The notes under the pieces are model-generated. The model searched no databases, was not told where the DNA came from, and saw only the letters and a program-made list of their open reading frames with translations. Below are positions 10,301 through 18,230 of a stretch of 64,000 nt of DNA, piece after piece. Position 1 is the first letter of the stretch, and each line of letters starts with the position of its first letter. This stretch comes from Comamonadaceae bacterium (GTDB lineage Bacteria > Pseudomonadota > Gammaproteobacteria > Burkholderiales > Burkholderiaceae_C), in the NCBI GenBank assembly GCA_027488115.1, contig JAIYCG010000012.1:42686-106685 (forward strand), read 5' to 3'. Made by a program: the position numbers and the translations under genes.

Positions 10301-11003
10301 ATTCAGACCAGGCCTTCAGCAAAGCCTTTGGATCTGGGTCTTGTGAAGCCTCTGGAAAACCACCGGGCGATTTTTCAAAGATTTGCCACAGGGGTTTGAT
10401 GTTGTCTAACAAAGCTTCTGGTGTAGACCCCAGCTTTTTCAAAGCGCCCAGCTGTTTAGATTCAAGCGGATAAATGAATTCACGCCAGTAGTCTTTCACC
10501 AGCTTCAATTTCAAAGCAGGCGCATCTTCCAAGCGTTTTTGATCAAACAAACTTTGGCTGTCAAAAGCGTGTTGACGAAGCATGCGGCTTGACCAACTGT
10601 GAATGGTGTAAATGGCCGCCTCGTCCATCCACTGCGCTGCCAGCTCTAAACGCTCTGCGTGCTTTAAGTTGCCTTCATCACCCAAAGTGGCTTGAAGGTT
10701 CAACAGAAATTCATCAGCCTCCTCTTGATGACCTCTAAAGAAAAGCGCGGCTTTCGCCAAGCGCTCTCGAATGCGATCTCGGAGTTCTGCTGTGGCCGCC
10801 TCGGTAAAGGTCATGACCAAAATTTGGGGTGGCATCAAGCCGTCTGTTTCAACACCATGGCCCAACACAAGCCGAACGTACAGAGCGGCCAAAGTCCAAG
10901 TCTTGCCTGTGCCGGCACTGGCTTCAATCAGCTGAACACCCTTCAGGGGCATGCGCAACACATCCAGCTTTTGTGTGGTCAATGGCGAGTGGGATGTTGT
11001 CAT
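7371..11003 (-). CDS. recB: Exodeoxyribonuclease V beta subunit RecB
   Basis: A 1210-residue UvrD-type helicase fused to a RecB-family nuclease. Walker A E-A-S-A-G-T-G-K-T is at 27-35, the Walker B region reads A-L-V-D-E-F-Q-D-T-D-P, the motif G-D-P-K-Q-A-I-Y-S-F-R-G-A-D is present, and motif V/VI regions follow (V-I-T-F-H-K-A-K-G-L-Q-Y-P). The C-terminal nuclease has G-F-M-D-I-V-F and V-L-D-Y-K-S-N, the metal-binding Asp and Asp-x-Lys. This is the 3'-5' motor and the only nuclease centre of RecBCD. Start and stop each overlap neighbours by four bases. The reading frame is full length with no frameshift. Confidence 0.95.
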   Translation of the reverse strand: MTTSHSPLTTQKLDVLRMPLKGVQLIEASAGTGKTWTLAALYVRLVLGHGVETDGLMPPQILVMTFTEAATAELRDRIRERLAKAALFFRGHQEEADEFLLNLQATLGDEGNLKHAERLELAAQWMDEAAIYTIHSWSSRMLRQHAFDSQSLFDQKRLEDAPALKLKLVKDYWREFIYPLESKQLGALKKLGSTPEALLDNIKPLWQIFEKSPGGFPEASQDPDPKALLKAWSEWQERALQLEAQARQCLLSHLPSSLEALDKALAKDLNGNKYRAKSHGYFLSHLEAWAKGDDADVKTLEKFTLEKLKAGLKKGGHPIDDAQGVWRTLGEWMDEQQNEPQVGLDLLQHAVLIAGRAYSQQKRSLATFDFSDLLQRLHAAIHALGSRLPHIIRAQYPVALVDEFQDTDPWQYESLSTIYASQPEVEGEPQCGFLMIGDPKQAIYSFRGADLPTYLEARHAAESIWTLTENFRSSQEVVNAVNHLFGNAVQPFGEVPFEPVQTPRPAKAQPLQLPNGQKIPALTVWHLDAAKPLSGQAYGDAMAQICATQMVSLLNQQVAQPGNMAVLVRNGQEAKKIRQALASRGVRSVYLSDRESVYATREALDLACILEAILQARNAKLLRAALTTRTLCLSLSEIEKVFQSEEGWDLWVERFNAWHRTWQRQGFLPMLYKMLHEQDIGRRMQEEGDTAERRLTNLLHLGELLQSASLTLQGETALLRYLTDQLANPQAQGEAAQMRLETDAELVQVITFHKAKGLQYPLVFLPFASNFKEDNDDLQRTEEERLQEDIRLLYVALTRAEQAMWLGVAKRQKDFKEKSNAPHSALSVLLQRKSADDLAQQLETWKACADISVTLAPEANDTLFVPSQPSQPNQADTGTFAKRPSRVLPSAGWTASFSALTRKLHESATQQTDSGLARDARWQDSQIDNLAPSSLDLPAVGEPIAHNVDQPLYNAFPAGSAYGTLLHDIFEWQLKEGWPLLQNPSDVSFETQLRWQRWWQTQADSLQLTPDHQALCLQLIRQCAGNALKAQLGSDHHCFSLSELNVINAWPEMGFTFKTHGVSTVQIDTLISKYVQTGQDRPALQGQQLNGLLTGFMDIVFEHEGRYFVLDYKSNKLPSYTPDTITQSMLSHRYDVQYTLYILAVHRLLKSRLENYDYEQHMGGAVYLYLRGIDQTGQGVYVNKPPFELIAALDEAFKAQQNLALAGVSP

Positions 11004-14000
11004 GGTGCGCCATCCCCCATGATAGCCACTTGAATCAACTCACGGTACAACAACGGCGCCCACTGGGGCAGGCCAGTTGCGAGTGGCTCAAAGTTGTCAA
11101 ACGAACGCTGCACATACAAAGAACGCGCCATGTCTGAGCGCTGCGAAAAATCATCGTCAAACTCTTTGCGTGATTTGTCGAGTGCTTTTTGCAAACCTTG
11201 CGATGAAGCATCCTCTGGTGAATCGTCATCAGTTGAATCTGAATTTCTATCTGACTCAGCCGGTGCTAAAGCCAACTGCTCTGATACAAAAGTCAGGCCG
11301 GCTTTTAAAGTGACTGGCAAAGGTTGTTGCCACGCTTCAGTGTAGACATGACACCATTGCACCAACAAGTTCTTGGCGGCATGCTCCGAGATGGCAGGCA
11401 ACACAGCCACACCATCCAGACCCACCGCCACCGACGTGACAGACCAACCTGCCGCGCACAAGAGCACATGGTTGGGCCACAAGTTGACCAAGACATCGGC
11501 GCGAGGGGTTTGTGCCTCTTTAGAACCTGTGGCCACCGCACCAGGGCGCAAGCTAATTTGCAAGGTGGGCACACGCTGCTGAGCCTCTGCTTGCGTATCT
11601 TGCTGCGTATGCTGTTGTCGCAAGGCCTTGATCTCCGCATTGACACTCACCTCACCCCAAGGCATGGCCACTTTGACTTCTATGGTTTGTGTAGGAAGTT
11701 CATGCGTAAATTGGGTCAAGTAGGCGTTTGCTCGCTCTTTGACTTTTTGCGCTGCGTCGCTTTGTTGGCGCAAGACCATTAGTCCGGAGGCGCCCATGGG
11801 CAATCGGCCTGAGAGTTTTTCAACTTCTAACTGCGCTTCAAGATCGGCTGCCTCTAACAATGCCCGGCCCACACCATAACGGTCTAGGCCTTCAAGGCCA
11901 AAATTCTCGTCGTCCAACAGCGCTTCTTCTGGGCCGTTCAACTGCACACCCAAGCGACTGCGCCAATACACCTCCACCGGTTGCTTGAGCAAGCGCATGC
12001 ACTCTTTCAGCGGCCACTCGGTCAGAGTGAGTGGCCGCTGATTCTCTTGAGGCGAATCCTGATGGGTCGCCTGCAGACGCGTTCTGTGCAGTTGCGCCTT
12101 CTCCCAATCGTCTGCATAGGTGACAAATTTGGAGTCGGGCTGAAAGTATTTGGCCGAGAAAGCCTGCAAGGGCTGCAAATTGGCCGGCGCCTCTGGCGTA
12201 AAACGGGCCTTCAAGGCATCGCGCAACTGCGACACCAACACTGAAGGGGGCATCTTTTGATTGTCTGTTGACCGCCTGCCCTGCCAGCTGATGTAGAGTT
12301 TTTCGCGAGCCGACAAAAAAGCTTCTAAAAACAAATAACGATCGTCTTCACGTCTTGAACGATCACCTGCGCGCCAATGCGCCGTCATCAAATCAAAATC
12401 ACGGGGCGTGCTTTGACGCGGATAAGCGCCATCGTTCATGCCCAACAAGCAAACGCCCTTGAATGGAATGGCGCGCATGGGCATGAGGGTGGAAAACTGC
12501 ACACCGCCGCCAAAGAAGCGTTGTTGCAAACCCGCCGACTCAAGGCCCGACAACCAATGCTCCCGAACCACCGTCAAGGGCATCGGTTCTGACAAACCGG
12601 CTTGATCACAAAGTGACTGCCATTGCGTTAACTCTTGCTGAAGTCGCAGCAGCATGCGCTCATCGGCTTCATTGTCAGCCTCAAAGAATCGTGCCATCAA
12701 GTCGTTCAACACAACGCACCACGCAGCGGGGGTGTGATCGGCATTCAACTGTTCAAGGCTGATGCGAACTGCCTCTAACCACTGCGCCAAATAACCCACC
12801 TTGAGCGCACTCAAACCCGCCACCTGCGGCAATGGCAAGACACCTTGCCACGGCACCAGTCCTTCAGCCTGCCCTGCCGCATACCCTAGAAGCAAACGCT
12901 GCAGACCATAGGCCCAGGTGTTTTGCGCAGCATTGGGCAGGCTGCTGGGCACGCCCCATTTTTGCCGATGCGTTGGATTCAAGCCCCAGCGAACGGCCGC
13001 ATCTTGCAACCAATCTTTGAGGGTTTGGACGTCGGCCTCGGTCATTTGAAACTTGGTGCGCACGGCCGACACTTCAAACAAGCTGAGCCATTCCGACAAA
13101 GTGATGCGCGCCTCTGGCAAATTCAGCAAGAACTCCAAGGCTTGAACCAGCGGCAATTGCCGGGGCGTGGTGTCTGCTACTGAAAACGGAATGTGGCGTG
13201 GATGTTGTGGCGGGAAACGGCCAAACACAGCTTGAATGTGCGATGCAAAGGTGGCCATGTCGGGCACCATCACCATCACATCGGTGGGCTTCCATTGAGG
13301 ATTGGCGTCAAACCACGTCCACAGCTGGTCATGCAAAATTTCAACTTCACGCTGCGCAGAATGCGCTTGCACCATGCACAGACTACCATCGTCATCAACA
13401 GGCTCAGGCGCTGCTGGCATGTCATTCAAATTGAGAATGTCGGACTGAACTTTTTGCAAGCGTGTGGGTGCCTGCACATCAGCAGGGTCAATAAAGAATG
13501 TCTGCTTGCTTAAAACATTGCGAGCATGCTCAGGCTGATCAAAGCGCTCTAAAGCATGTAAATAGTCACGGCCCTGTTGCCCCCAAGAAGACAACAAAGA
13601 ATGTTTCTGCGCCACCAAGTCCATGTCGTGGCCCCAGTATGCTTGGCAAGGGTTTTGCACCATCAGAATGACTTGGCTCCAGCGACCCAGCGCCGCCAAA
13701 GCCTCGACCACTTGCATGGGCAAATTGGAGATGCCAAAGACCACAATGCGTGGTGGCAAACCAGGGGGCTTGAGCGCATGCTGTTGCTGCACCTTGTGCA
13801 TGAACTGCGCATGCACATCGGCGCGCGAATGGCATTGCGAGGCCAACTCGGGTGGCAGCGTTTGCTTCACATCGGTTTGCAACAGTTGCCACAACTGGGC
13901 TTGCCACAGCTGATCGGCAGGCATGGCCATGGATTGGCCTTGATGCTGCAACACAAACCGGCCTTGCGCCCAATCGGCCAGCCAATCGGCGCGGTAACTT

Positions 14001-14446
14001 TGGTAGCCGTCAAACACATCGGCCACTTGCTGCGCCAGCTGATAACGCTGCCGGCCCAAGGGATCGTTCTTCACATAGGCTAACAAGGGTTCAACTTGAT
14101 GCGACTGCGCAAACTCGGGCAGCAGACGCCAAAGGCGCCAGACCAAAGCCTGCTTGTCAAAGGGCATGGCAACGGGGACCACTGCAGCACCCAAGACCAA
14201 TCGGTACATGCGCCAAATGAAGCTAGAGGGCAGCTCTGTGTGGGTGGCCGCACAAATGCCCATGGCGCTGTCGTCGGCCAAGGCCATCTCTAGCCAATGC
14301 TTCATGCCATTGCTTTGCACCAGCAAGGTTTCGGGTACCAAGGGCGGCAAAGGATTGTTTTGAAACAGGCCCACCGTGAGATCGCGCAGGTCTTCCAAGC
14401 GATTGCCATGGAACACCATGAATCCTGGTTGAAGAGCTGGGGCCAT
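11000..14446 (-). CDS. recC: Exodeoxyribonuclease V gamma subunit RecC
   Basis: An 1148-residue RecC, which holds RecB and RecD together and scans for Chi. The N-terminus G-F-M-V-F-H-G-N-R-L-E-D-L and the following L-L-V-Q-S-N-G-M-K-H-W-L match the E. coli pattern (H-S-N-R-L ... L-V-Q-S-T-G-M). The helicase-like core is degenerate, as is normal for RecC. I chose the ATG at 14446; the frame is open to 14500 and an internal ATG at 14419 is also possible. It is the first gene of the operon and is followed by recB with a four-base overlap. The 74 bases between it and the preceding kinase stop contain its likely promoter, although none is recognisable by eye. Confidence 0.92.
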   Translation of the reverse strand: MAPALQPGFMVFHGNRLEDLRDLTVGLFQNNPLPPLVPETLLVQSNGMKHWLEMALADDSAMGICAATHTELPSSFIWRMYRLVLGAAVVPVAMPFDKQALVWRLWRLLPEFAQSHQVEPLLAYVKNDPLGRQRYQLAQQVADVFDGYQSYRADWLADWAQGRFVLQHQGQSMAMPADQLWQAQLWQLLQTDVKQTLPPELASQCHSRADVHAQFMHKVQQQHALKPPGLPPRIVVFGISNLPMQVVEALAALGRWSQVILMVQNPCQAYWGHDMDLVAQKHSLLSSWGQQGRDYLHALERFDQPEHARNVLSKQTFFIDPADVQAPTRLQKVQSDILNLNDMPAAPEPVDDDGSLCMVQAHSAQREVEILHDQLWTWFDANPQWKPTDVMVMVPDMATFASHIQAVFGRFPPQHPRHIPFSVADTTPRQLPLVQALEFLLNLPEARITLSEWLSLFEVSAVRTKFQMTEADVQTLKDWLQDAAVRWGLNPTHRQKWGVPSSLPNAAQNTWAYGLQRLLLGYAAGQAEGLVPWQGVLPLPQVAGLSALKVGYLAQWLEAVRISLEQLNADHTPAAWCVVLNDLMARFFEADNEADERMLLRLQQELTQWQSLCDQAGLSEPMPLTVVREHWLSGLESAGLQQRFFGGGVQFSTLMPMRAIPFKGVCLLGMNDGAYPRQSTPRDFDLMTAHWRAGDRSRREDDRYLFLEAFLSAREKLYISWQGRRSTDNQKMPPSVLVSQLRDALKARFTPEAPANLQPLQAFSAKYFQPDSKFVTYADDWEKAQLHRTRLQATHQDSPQENQRPLTLTEWPLKECMRLLKQPVEVYWRSRLGVQLNGPEEALLDDENFGLEGLDRYGVGRALLEAADLEAQLEVEKLSGRLPMGASGLMVLRQQSDAAQKVKERANAYLTQFTHELPTQTIEVKVAMPWGEVSVNAEIKALRQQHTQQDTQAEAQQRVPTLQISLRPGAVATGSKEAQTPRADVLVNLWPNHVLLCAAGWSVTSVAVGLDGVAVLPAISEHAAKNLLVQWCHVYTEAWQQPLPVTLKAGLTFVSEQLALAPAESDRNSDSTDDDSPEDASSQGLQKALDKSRKEFDDDFSQRSDMARSLYVQRSFDNFEPLATGLPQWAPLLYRELIQVAIMGDGAP

Positions 14447-14520
14447 GAAAGAGTTGCGAGTGGGGTCTGTGAAGCTGACAGGAATTATCAACCGAGCCAA
14501 GGCTCATGGGGTGAGCTTGG

Positions 14521-17115
14521 CTATAAAAAACGCGTCAAAACCCGCTGGAATTCATCAGCAGAAACCGGCTTGATCAGGAAGTCTTGCATGCCTGCCTTGT
14601 GGGCCATGGTGCGGTCTTCGTCAAGCACGTGCGCCGTCATGGCCACGATAGGGGTAGTCTTCAAAGCCTCTTCAATTTCGATGCGCCTAATTTCGTAGGT
14701 AGCGGAGATACCGTCCATGCCCGGCATTTGCAGGTCCATCAAAATCAAGTCGTAAGGTTTTTGGCGAATTTTTTGAATGGCCACTTCACCATTTTCAGCA
14801 ATGTCGACAGTGCACCCTAGTTTTTGCAATGTCCACTGCGCCAGCTGTTGGTTCATGGGAGTGTCTTCGACTACCAGGACATGGCCCACGTGTTGTATTT
14901 GCGCCTCTTGATGCGTGGCAATGACGTCACCCAGCTCATCTCTTTGCATCAGCTTGAGTAAAGCAAGGTGCAACTCGTGGGCTGTGACGGGTTTGTACAA
15001 GTTGGTCACCTTGACACCCAAAGTTCGCGCCAACGCACTCAGATTTTGCACGTCATGGTTCAAGCCAAAATCTGACAACACCAGCCAAGACAAATTGCGC
15101 CAACGTTTGGCATCTTGGGCCAACATGAAAGCCGGCTCGATGAAGGCCAGCATGGTGTGGTCAATGACCCATAGTGTTTGCCGCGTCAGCCCTTGCTGTA
15201 GCCACTCATCCAAACATGTTTGAAGTGCTGCGGGCGTGACCACTTCTTGCGGTGCAATTTGCTGTGAGGCCAACAGGTTGCGCAAAATTTCTCTTGCAAA
15301 GGGATTGGCCTCAACCAAATAGACATCCACAGCATTTGAGAATGCTTTAAAACTTTGAATTGCAACACCCTCAACTGAGTTGTCCACCAATGCATCTGTG
15401 GCTGTATCGGCGTCAAATTGTGCGGTGAAGGTAAAAACACTGCCACCCTCTTCTCGTGCTTTGACATGAATCTCACCAGCCATCAAATGGACCAAGTTTT
15501 TGGCAATTGAAAGCCCCAGCCCGCTGCCCCCAAACTTTCGATTCACAGAGGCATCGGCTTGGCTGAAAGGGGAAAAAATCATGTTCATCTTTTCTGGAGA
15601 GATGCCGATGCCTGTGTCAGTCACTTCAAATTCACAGCAAACAGTGTGTGCTGATTGCGTCAAAGGCTTGATGCTGAGTTTGACCCAGCCCGTGTCACTG
15701 AATTTCAGGGCATTGCCCAATAAATTTTGCAAGACCTGCCCCAAGCGCAAAGGATCACCCATGACCCATTGCGGCACTTCGGGGTCTATGACCAAATACA
15801 AATCAATCTTTTTTTGTTCCGCCTGAAACGCAAAACCTTTCATGGCCTGTTGGCAGGCTGTGTGCAAGTCAAAGGCTGTTCGATCCAAGGTCAGACGGTT
15901 GGCACCCAAGCGGGTGAAATCTAAAATGTCATCGATCAAGCGCAACAAACTTTTGGAAGCGGTGCGCGACATTTCCAGATAGCCCTTTTGCTCTGGGTTC
16001 AAAGGCGTTCCCAAAGCCAACTCTGTCATGCCCACCATGCTGTTGATAGGCGTTCTGATTTCATGGCTCATTTGGGCCAAGAAGGAAGACTTGGCTTGGG
16101 TGGCTGCCTCTGCGGCATTCAGGGCCCGTACCATGGCAAAGTTGTCTTCTTCTCGTCGAACCCAAATGCCTGCAATGTGACGCGTCAACAAAAAAGTGGC
16201 CAGCAACATGAACAAACTCAAGGTGATGATGTCTTTCGAAGTCCACCACCATTCGGCTTCAATTCGGTTGAGTGAAATGGCAACGGCCACCGACACTGGC
16301 AAATGAGCCGAGGTTCGGAAATGAACTTCTAAATTTTCGACGCCAAGGTTGCCATCGATTTGAGTGTCAAAGTAATGTCCAAATTCTTGGTTGTTGGCCA
16401 CACTTTGAACGGCGGGCATTTTGTTAAACAGTTGGTCGCTGGGAAACCATTTGTCAGAGCTGCTTGCCAAAATTCGGCCTGCATAGTCAAACACAAACAC
16501 AGCGTCGCAATTTTCGTCAACAGAATCTGCAAACCCACTGATTAAATCTTGAGGGTTGATCAAGGCCAGCCAGCGCACCACTTTGCCATCTGCGCGTTGT
16601 AGTCGCAACGCCAAAGGCAAGACTGCAATGCGCTTTACATTGGATTGCCCGTTGGTGAGGTCAAAAAGGTTGCGGGCAGGTTGCCAGCGACCTGCAGCCA
16701 GATCATTGCCAACGTCTCGCTCCAACCCCAACGCGTCCCACTTCAAGGTCTGATGCAACACGCCCTCTTCGGAACTTGCCAAAACTTGGCCAGTTTCAGA
16801 CACCATGGACAAAGACCGTATGAAACTGGATTTTTCAATGGTTGATTGCAACTTCTCGTGGCTGCGGAAATCGGCGTCAGACCATTCATTGACCGCAGTG
16901 ATCAGGGTGGTGCTTGCCTCTAAGGTGCGGTTGACGTGGTTGAACAAAATGCGGGTGAGCAACTCCCCTTTGACTTGTTCGCGAGCCAATGTGCTTCGTC
17001 TGTCGACCCACAAATACAAAGAGGCCACGACAAAAATGAACAAGGCCACCGCCGCGCCAAAGCGATACACGCCAGCTGCAGCCGAAGTGGTGGTGGTTTC
17101 GCGCTGAGTTGGCAT
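14521..17115 (-). CDS. Membrane hybrid histidine kinase with two receiver domains
   Basis: An 864-residue sensor. A first membrane helix (18-37) and a second (about 294-313) bracket a periplasmic region of about 255 residues that looks like a Cache-type sensor. Then come a HisKA domain with S-H-E-I-R-T-P (phosphorylatable His351), an ATPase domain with N-box N-L-L-G-N-A-L-K-F (464-472), D-T-G-I-G-I-S (500-506) and G-G-S-G-L-G-L (529-535). Two receivers follow. The first (about 596-722) is divergent, with Asp652 and Lys708 but only one acidic residue in the usual acidic pair. The second (about 745-863) is canonical, with acceptor Asp794 in [11 protein letters not shown] and Lys849. There is no HPt domain and no response regulator beside it, so the phosphate must go to a partner elsewhere. 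It follows the binding-protein gene by 18 bases. Confidence 0.9.
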   Translation of the reverse strand: MPTQRETTTTSAAAGVYRFGAAVALFIFVVASLYLWVDRRSTLAREQVKGELLTRILFNHVNRTLEASTTLITAVNEWSDADFRSHEKLQSTIEKSSFIRSLSMVSETGQVLASSEEGVLHQTLKWDALGLERDVGNDLAAGRWQPARNLFDLTNGQSNVKRIAVLPLALRLQRADGKVVRWLALINPQDLISGFADSVDENCDAVFVFDYAGRILASSSDKWFPSDQLFNKMPAVQSVANNQEFGHYFDTQIDGNLGVENLEVHFRTSAHLPVSVAVAISLNRIEAEWWWTSKDIITLSLFMLLATFLLTRHIAGIWVRREEDNFAMVRALNAAEAATQAKSSFLAQMSHEIRTPINSMVGMTELALGTPLNPEQKGYLEMSRTASKSLLRLIDDILDFTRLGANRLTLDRTAFDLHTACQQAMKGFAFQAEQKKIDLYLVIDPEVPQWVMGDPLRLGQVLQNLLGNALKFSDTGWVKLSIKPLTQSAHTVCCEFEVTDTGIGISPEKMNMIFSPFSQADASVNRKFGGSGLGLSIAKNLVHLMAGEIHVKAREEGGSVFTFTAQFDADTATDALVDNSVEGVAIQSFKAFSNAVDVYLVEANPFAREILRNLLASQQIAPQEVVTPAALQTCLDEWLQQGLTRQTLWVIDHTMLAFIEPAFMLAQDAKRWRNLSWLVLSDFGLNHDVQNLSALARTLGVKVTNLYKPVTAHELHLALLKLMQRDELGDVIATHQEAQIQHVGHVLVVEDTPMNQQLAQWTLQKLGCTVDIAENGEVAIQKIRQKPYDLILMDLQMPGMDGISATYEIRRIEIEEALKTTPIVAMTAHVLDEDRTMAHKAGMQDFLIKPVSADEFQRVLTRFL

Positions 17116-17133
17116 GAAATTTTGTAGAGCGGT

Positions 17134-17961
17134 TTATTTCAAGACCACGATGGGCTCTAAATTGTGTTGCTTGGCGAATTGCAGCAAGCGCCCGTCTTTT
17201 TTAACGGTACTTAAAAAGGCATCGACCTTCAACAACAAACTGTTGTCACCTTTGGCCATGGCATAAGCATACTCGGTCGTGGGCATGTTTTGAGGGGCTG
17301 CAATGACAGCGGCCCAATCGGTCAAATCGATCATGCGCAAACTGTAAGGATAATCGGTCATGAACGCATCCGCTCTGCCCGACAAGACCTCCTGCTCACG
17401 CGTGCCAGGGGCTTGAACTTTGACCAGTCTGGCTTTTTTCAAGGATTTGGACATGACGTTTTCCATGAGCGTACCGGCGGCCACCGCAATGACACGACCG
17501 GGTTGGTCCAGACTTTCCCAACTTTGCGGTCCTTCTTTGTTCTTCAGGGTGACTGCAAACAAGCCACTCCTCAAATAAGGCTGTGTAAATTGGAGTCGAG
17601 CCGTTCGCTCTGGGGTAATGCCGATGGCATGGGTGGCCACGTCGCACCGATCTTGTTCCAAGGCATCGAAAAGTTGAGAAAAATTGCTGTCGACATAACG
17701 CAACTTAACGCCCAACTCTTTGGCCAACTCTTGAGTGAGCTCAATGTCGATGCCGCTGAGCTCTCGAGTTTTGGGGTTGCGATAGGTGATGCTGTAGTAC
17801 TCGGGCCAGATACACGCCCTGAGTTCTTTGTTCTGCAGCACCCTGTCTAATCGGGAAGTTTGCGCCATGACCAAGCCTGCACCAGCAAAGCACAACAGGC
17901 CGCAAAGGACCTGCAACAAGGGTTTGAAAAGGTGAGGGGTCATGAAGTAAAAATTCATCAA
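17134..17961 (-). CDS. Periplasmic amino-acid-type solute-binding protein (SBP_bac_3)
   Basis: A 275-residue family 3 binding protein. A signal peptide (hydrophobic stretch about 12-30, cleavage near A-G-L-V-M-A-Q) is followed by the typical L-R-A-C-I-W-P start, G-I-D-I-E-L-T-Q-E-L-A-K-E-L-G, and an R-x-x-x-L-Q-F-T-Q-P-Y motif. No permease or ATPase gene lies nearby. Instead the stop is 18 bases upstream of the hybrid histidine kinase, so the pair is probably one transcript. That suggests a sensing role, or supply of ligand information to the kinase, more than import. An alternative start at 17943 gives a more standard signal peptide. The ligand is unknown. Confidence 0.82.
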   Translation of the reverse strand: MMNFYFMTPHLFKPLLQVLCGLLCFAGAGLVMAQTSRLDRVLQNKELRACIWPEYYSITYRNPKTRELSGIDIELTQELAKELGVKLRYVDSNFSQLFDALEQDRCDVATHAIGITPERTARLQFTQPYLRSGLFAVTLKNKEGPQSWESLDQPGRVIAVAAGTLMENVMSKSLKKARLVKVQAPGTREQEVLSGRADAFMTDYPYSLRMIDLTDWAAVIAAPQNMPTTEYAYAMAKGDNSLLLKVDAFLSTVKKDGRLLQFAKQHNLEPIVVLK

Positions 17962-18157
17962 AAAAGAACTATCTTTAAATTAAACACCAAAAAATTCCAT
18001 ATGGCTTCTAAATTCATTCTTTTGAATTAATTTCTAAGCACAGCGTTTCATGCGACAATTGGCACCGTTGCCGCCTCCAGTTGCCGCAACATCAGCACTT
18101 CTGCTGGGGTTTGACCCAGGCACCCGCCTGTGGTTTTCATGCCCACCTGTGAATCCC

Positions 18158-18204
18158 ATCGGTCTTTGACTGGCGGCTGTTTCCAAACAGCCTGACAAAC
18201 CGAT
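18158..18204 (+). promoter_or_regulatory. Long stem-loop in the rhlE 5' leader
   Basis: Nested inverted repeats. The inner pair is GGCTGTTT (18175-18182), CC, AAACAGCC (18185-18192), perfect over eight bases each side. The outer arms ATCGGT(C)TTTG at 18158-18168 and CAAACCGAT at 18196-18204 also match apart from a small bulge. As RNA this would fold into one long hairpin ending 26 bases before the rhlE ATG. There is no U-run, so it is not an ordinary terminator. It could be a translation control element or an operator. Confidence 0.55.
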
Positions 18205-18217
18205 GCCATGCGCCTCA

Positions 18218-18229
18218 ATGGCGCGCCAT
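18218..18229. repeat. 12-base perfect palindrome covering the rhlE initiation site
   Basis: ATGGCGCGCCAT is fully self-complementary and ends one base before the rhlE ATG at 18231. It occupies the place where a Shine-Dalgarno sequence would be; no purine-rich ribosome site is present. It may pair within the mRNA or between transcripts. Confidence 0.5.
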
Positions 18230-18230
18230 C

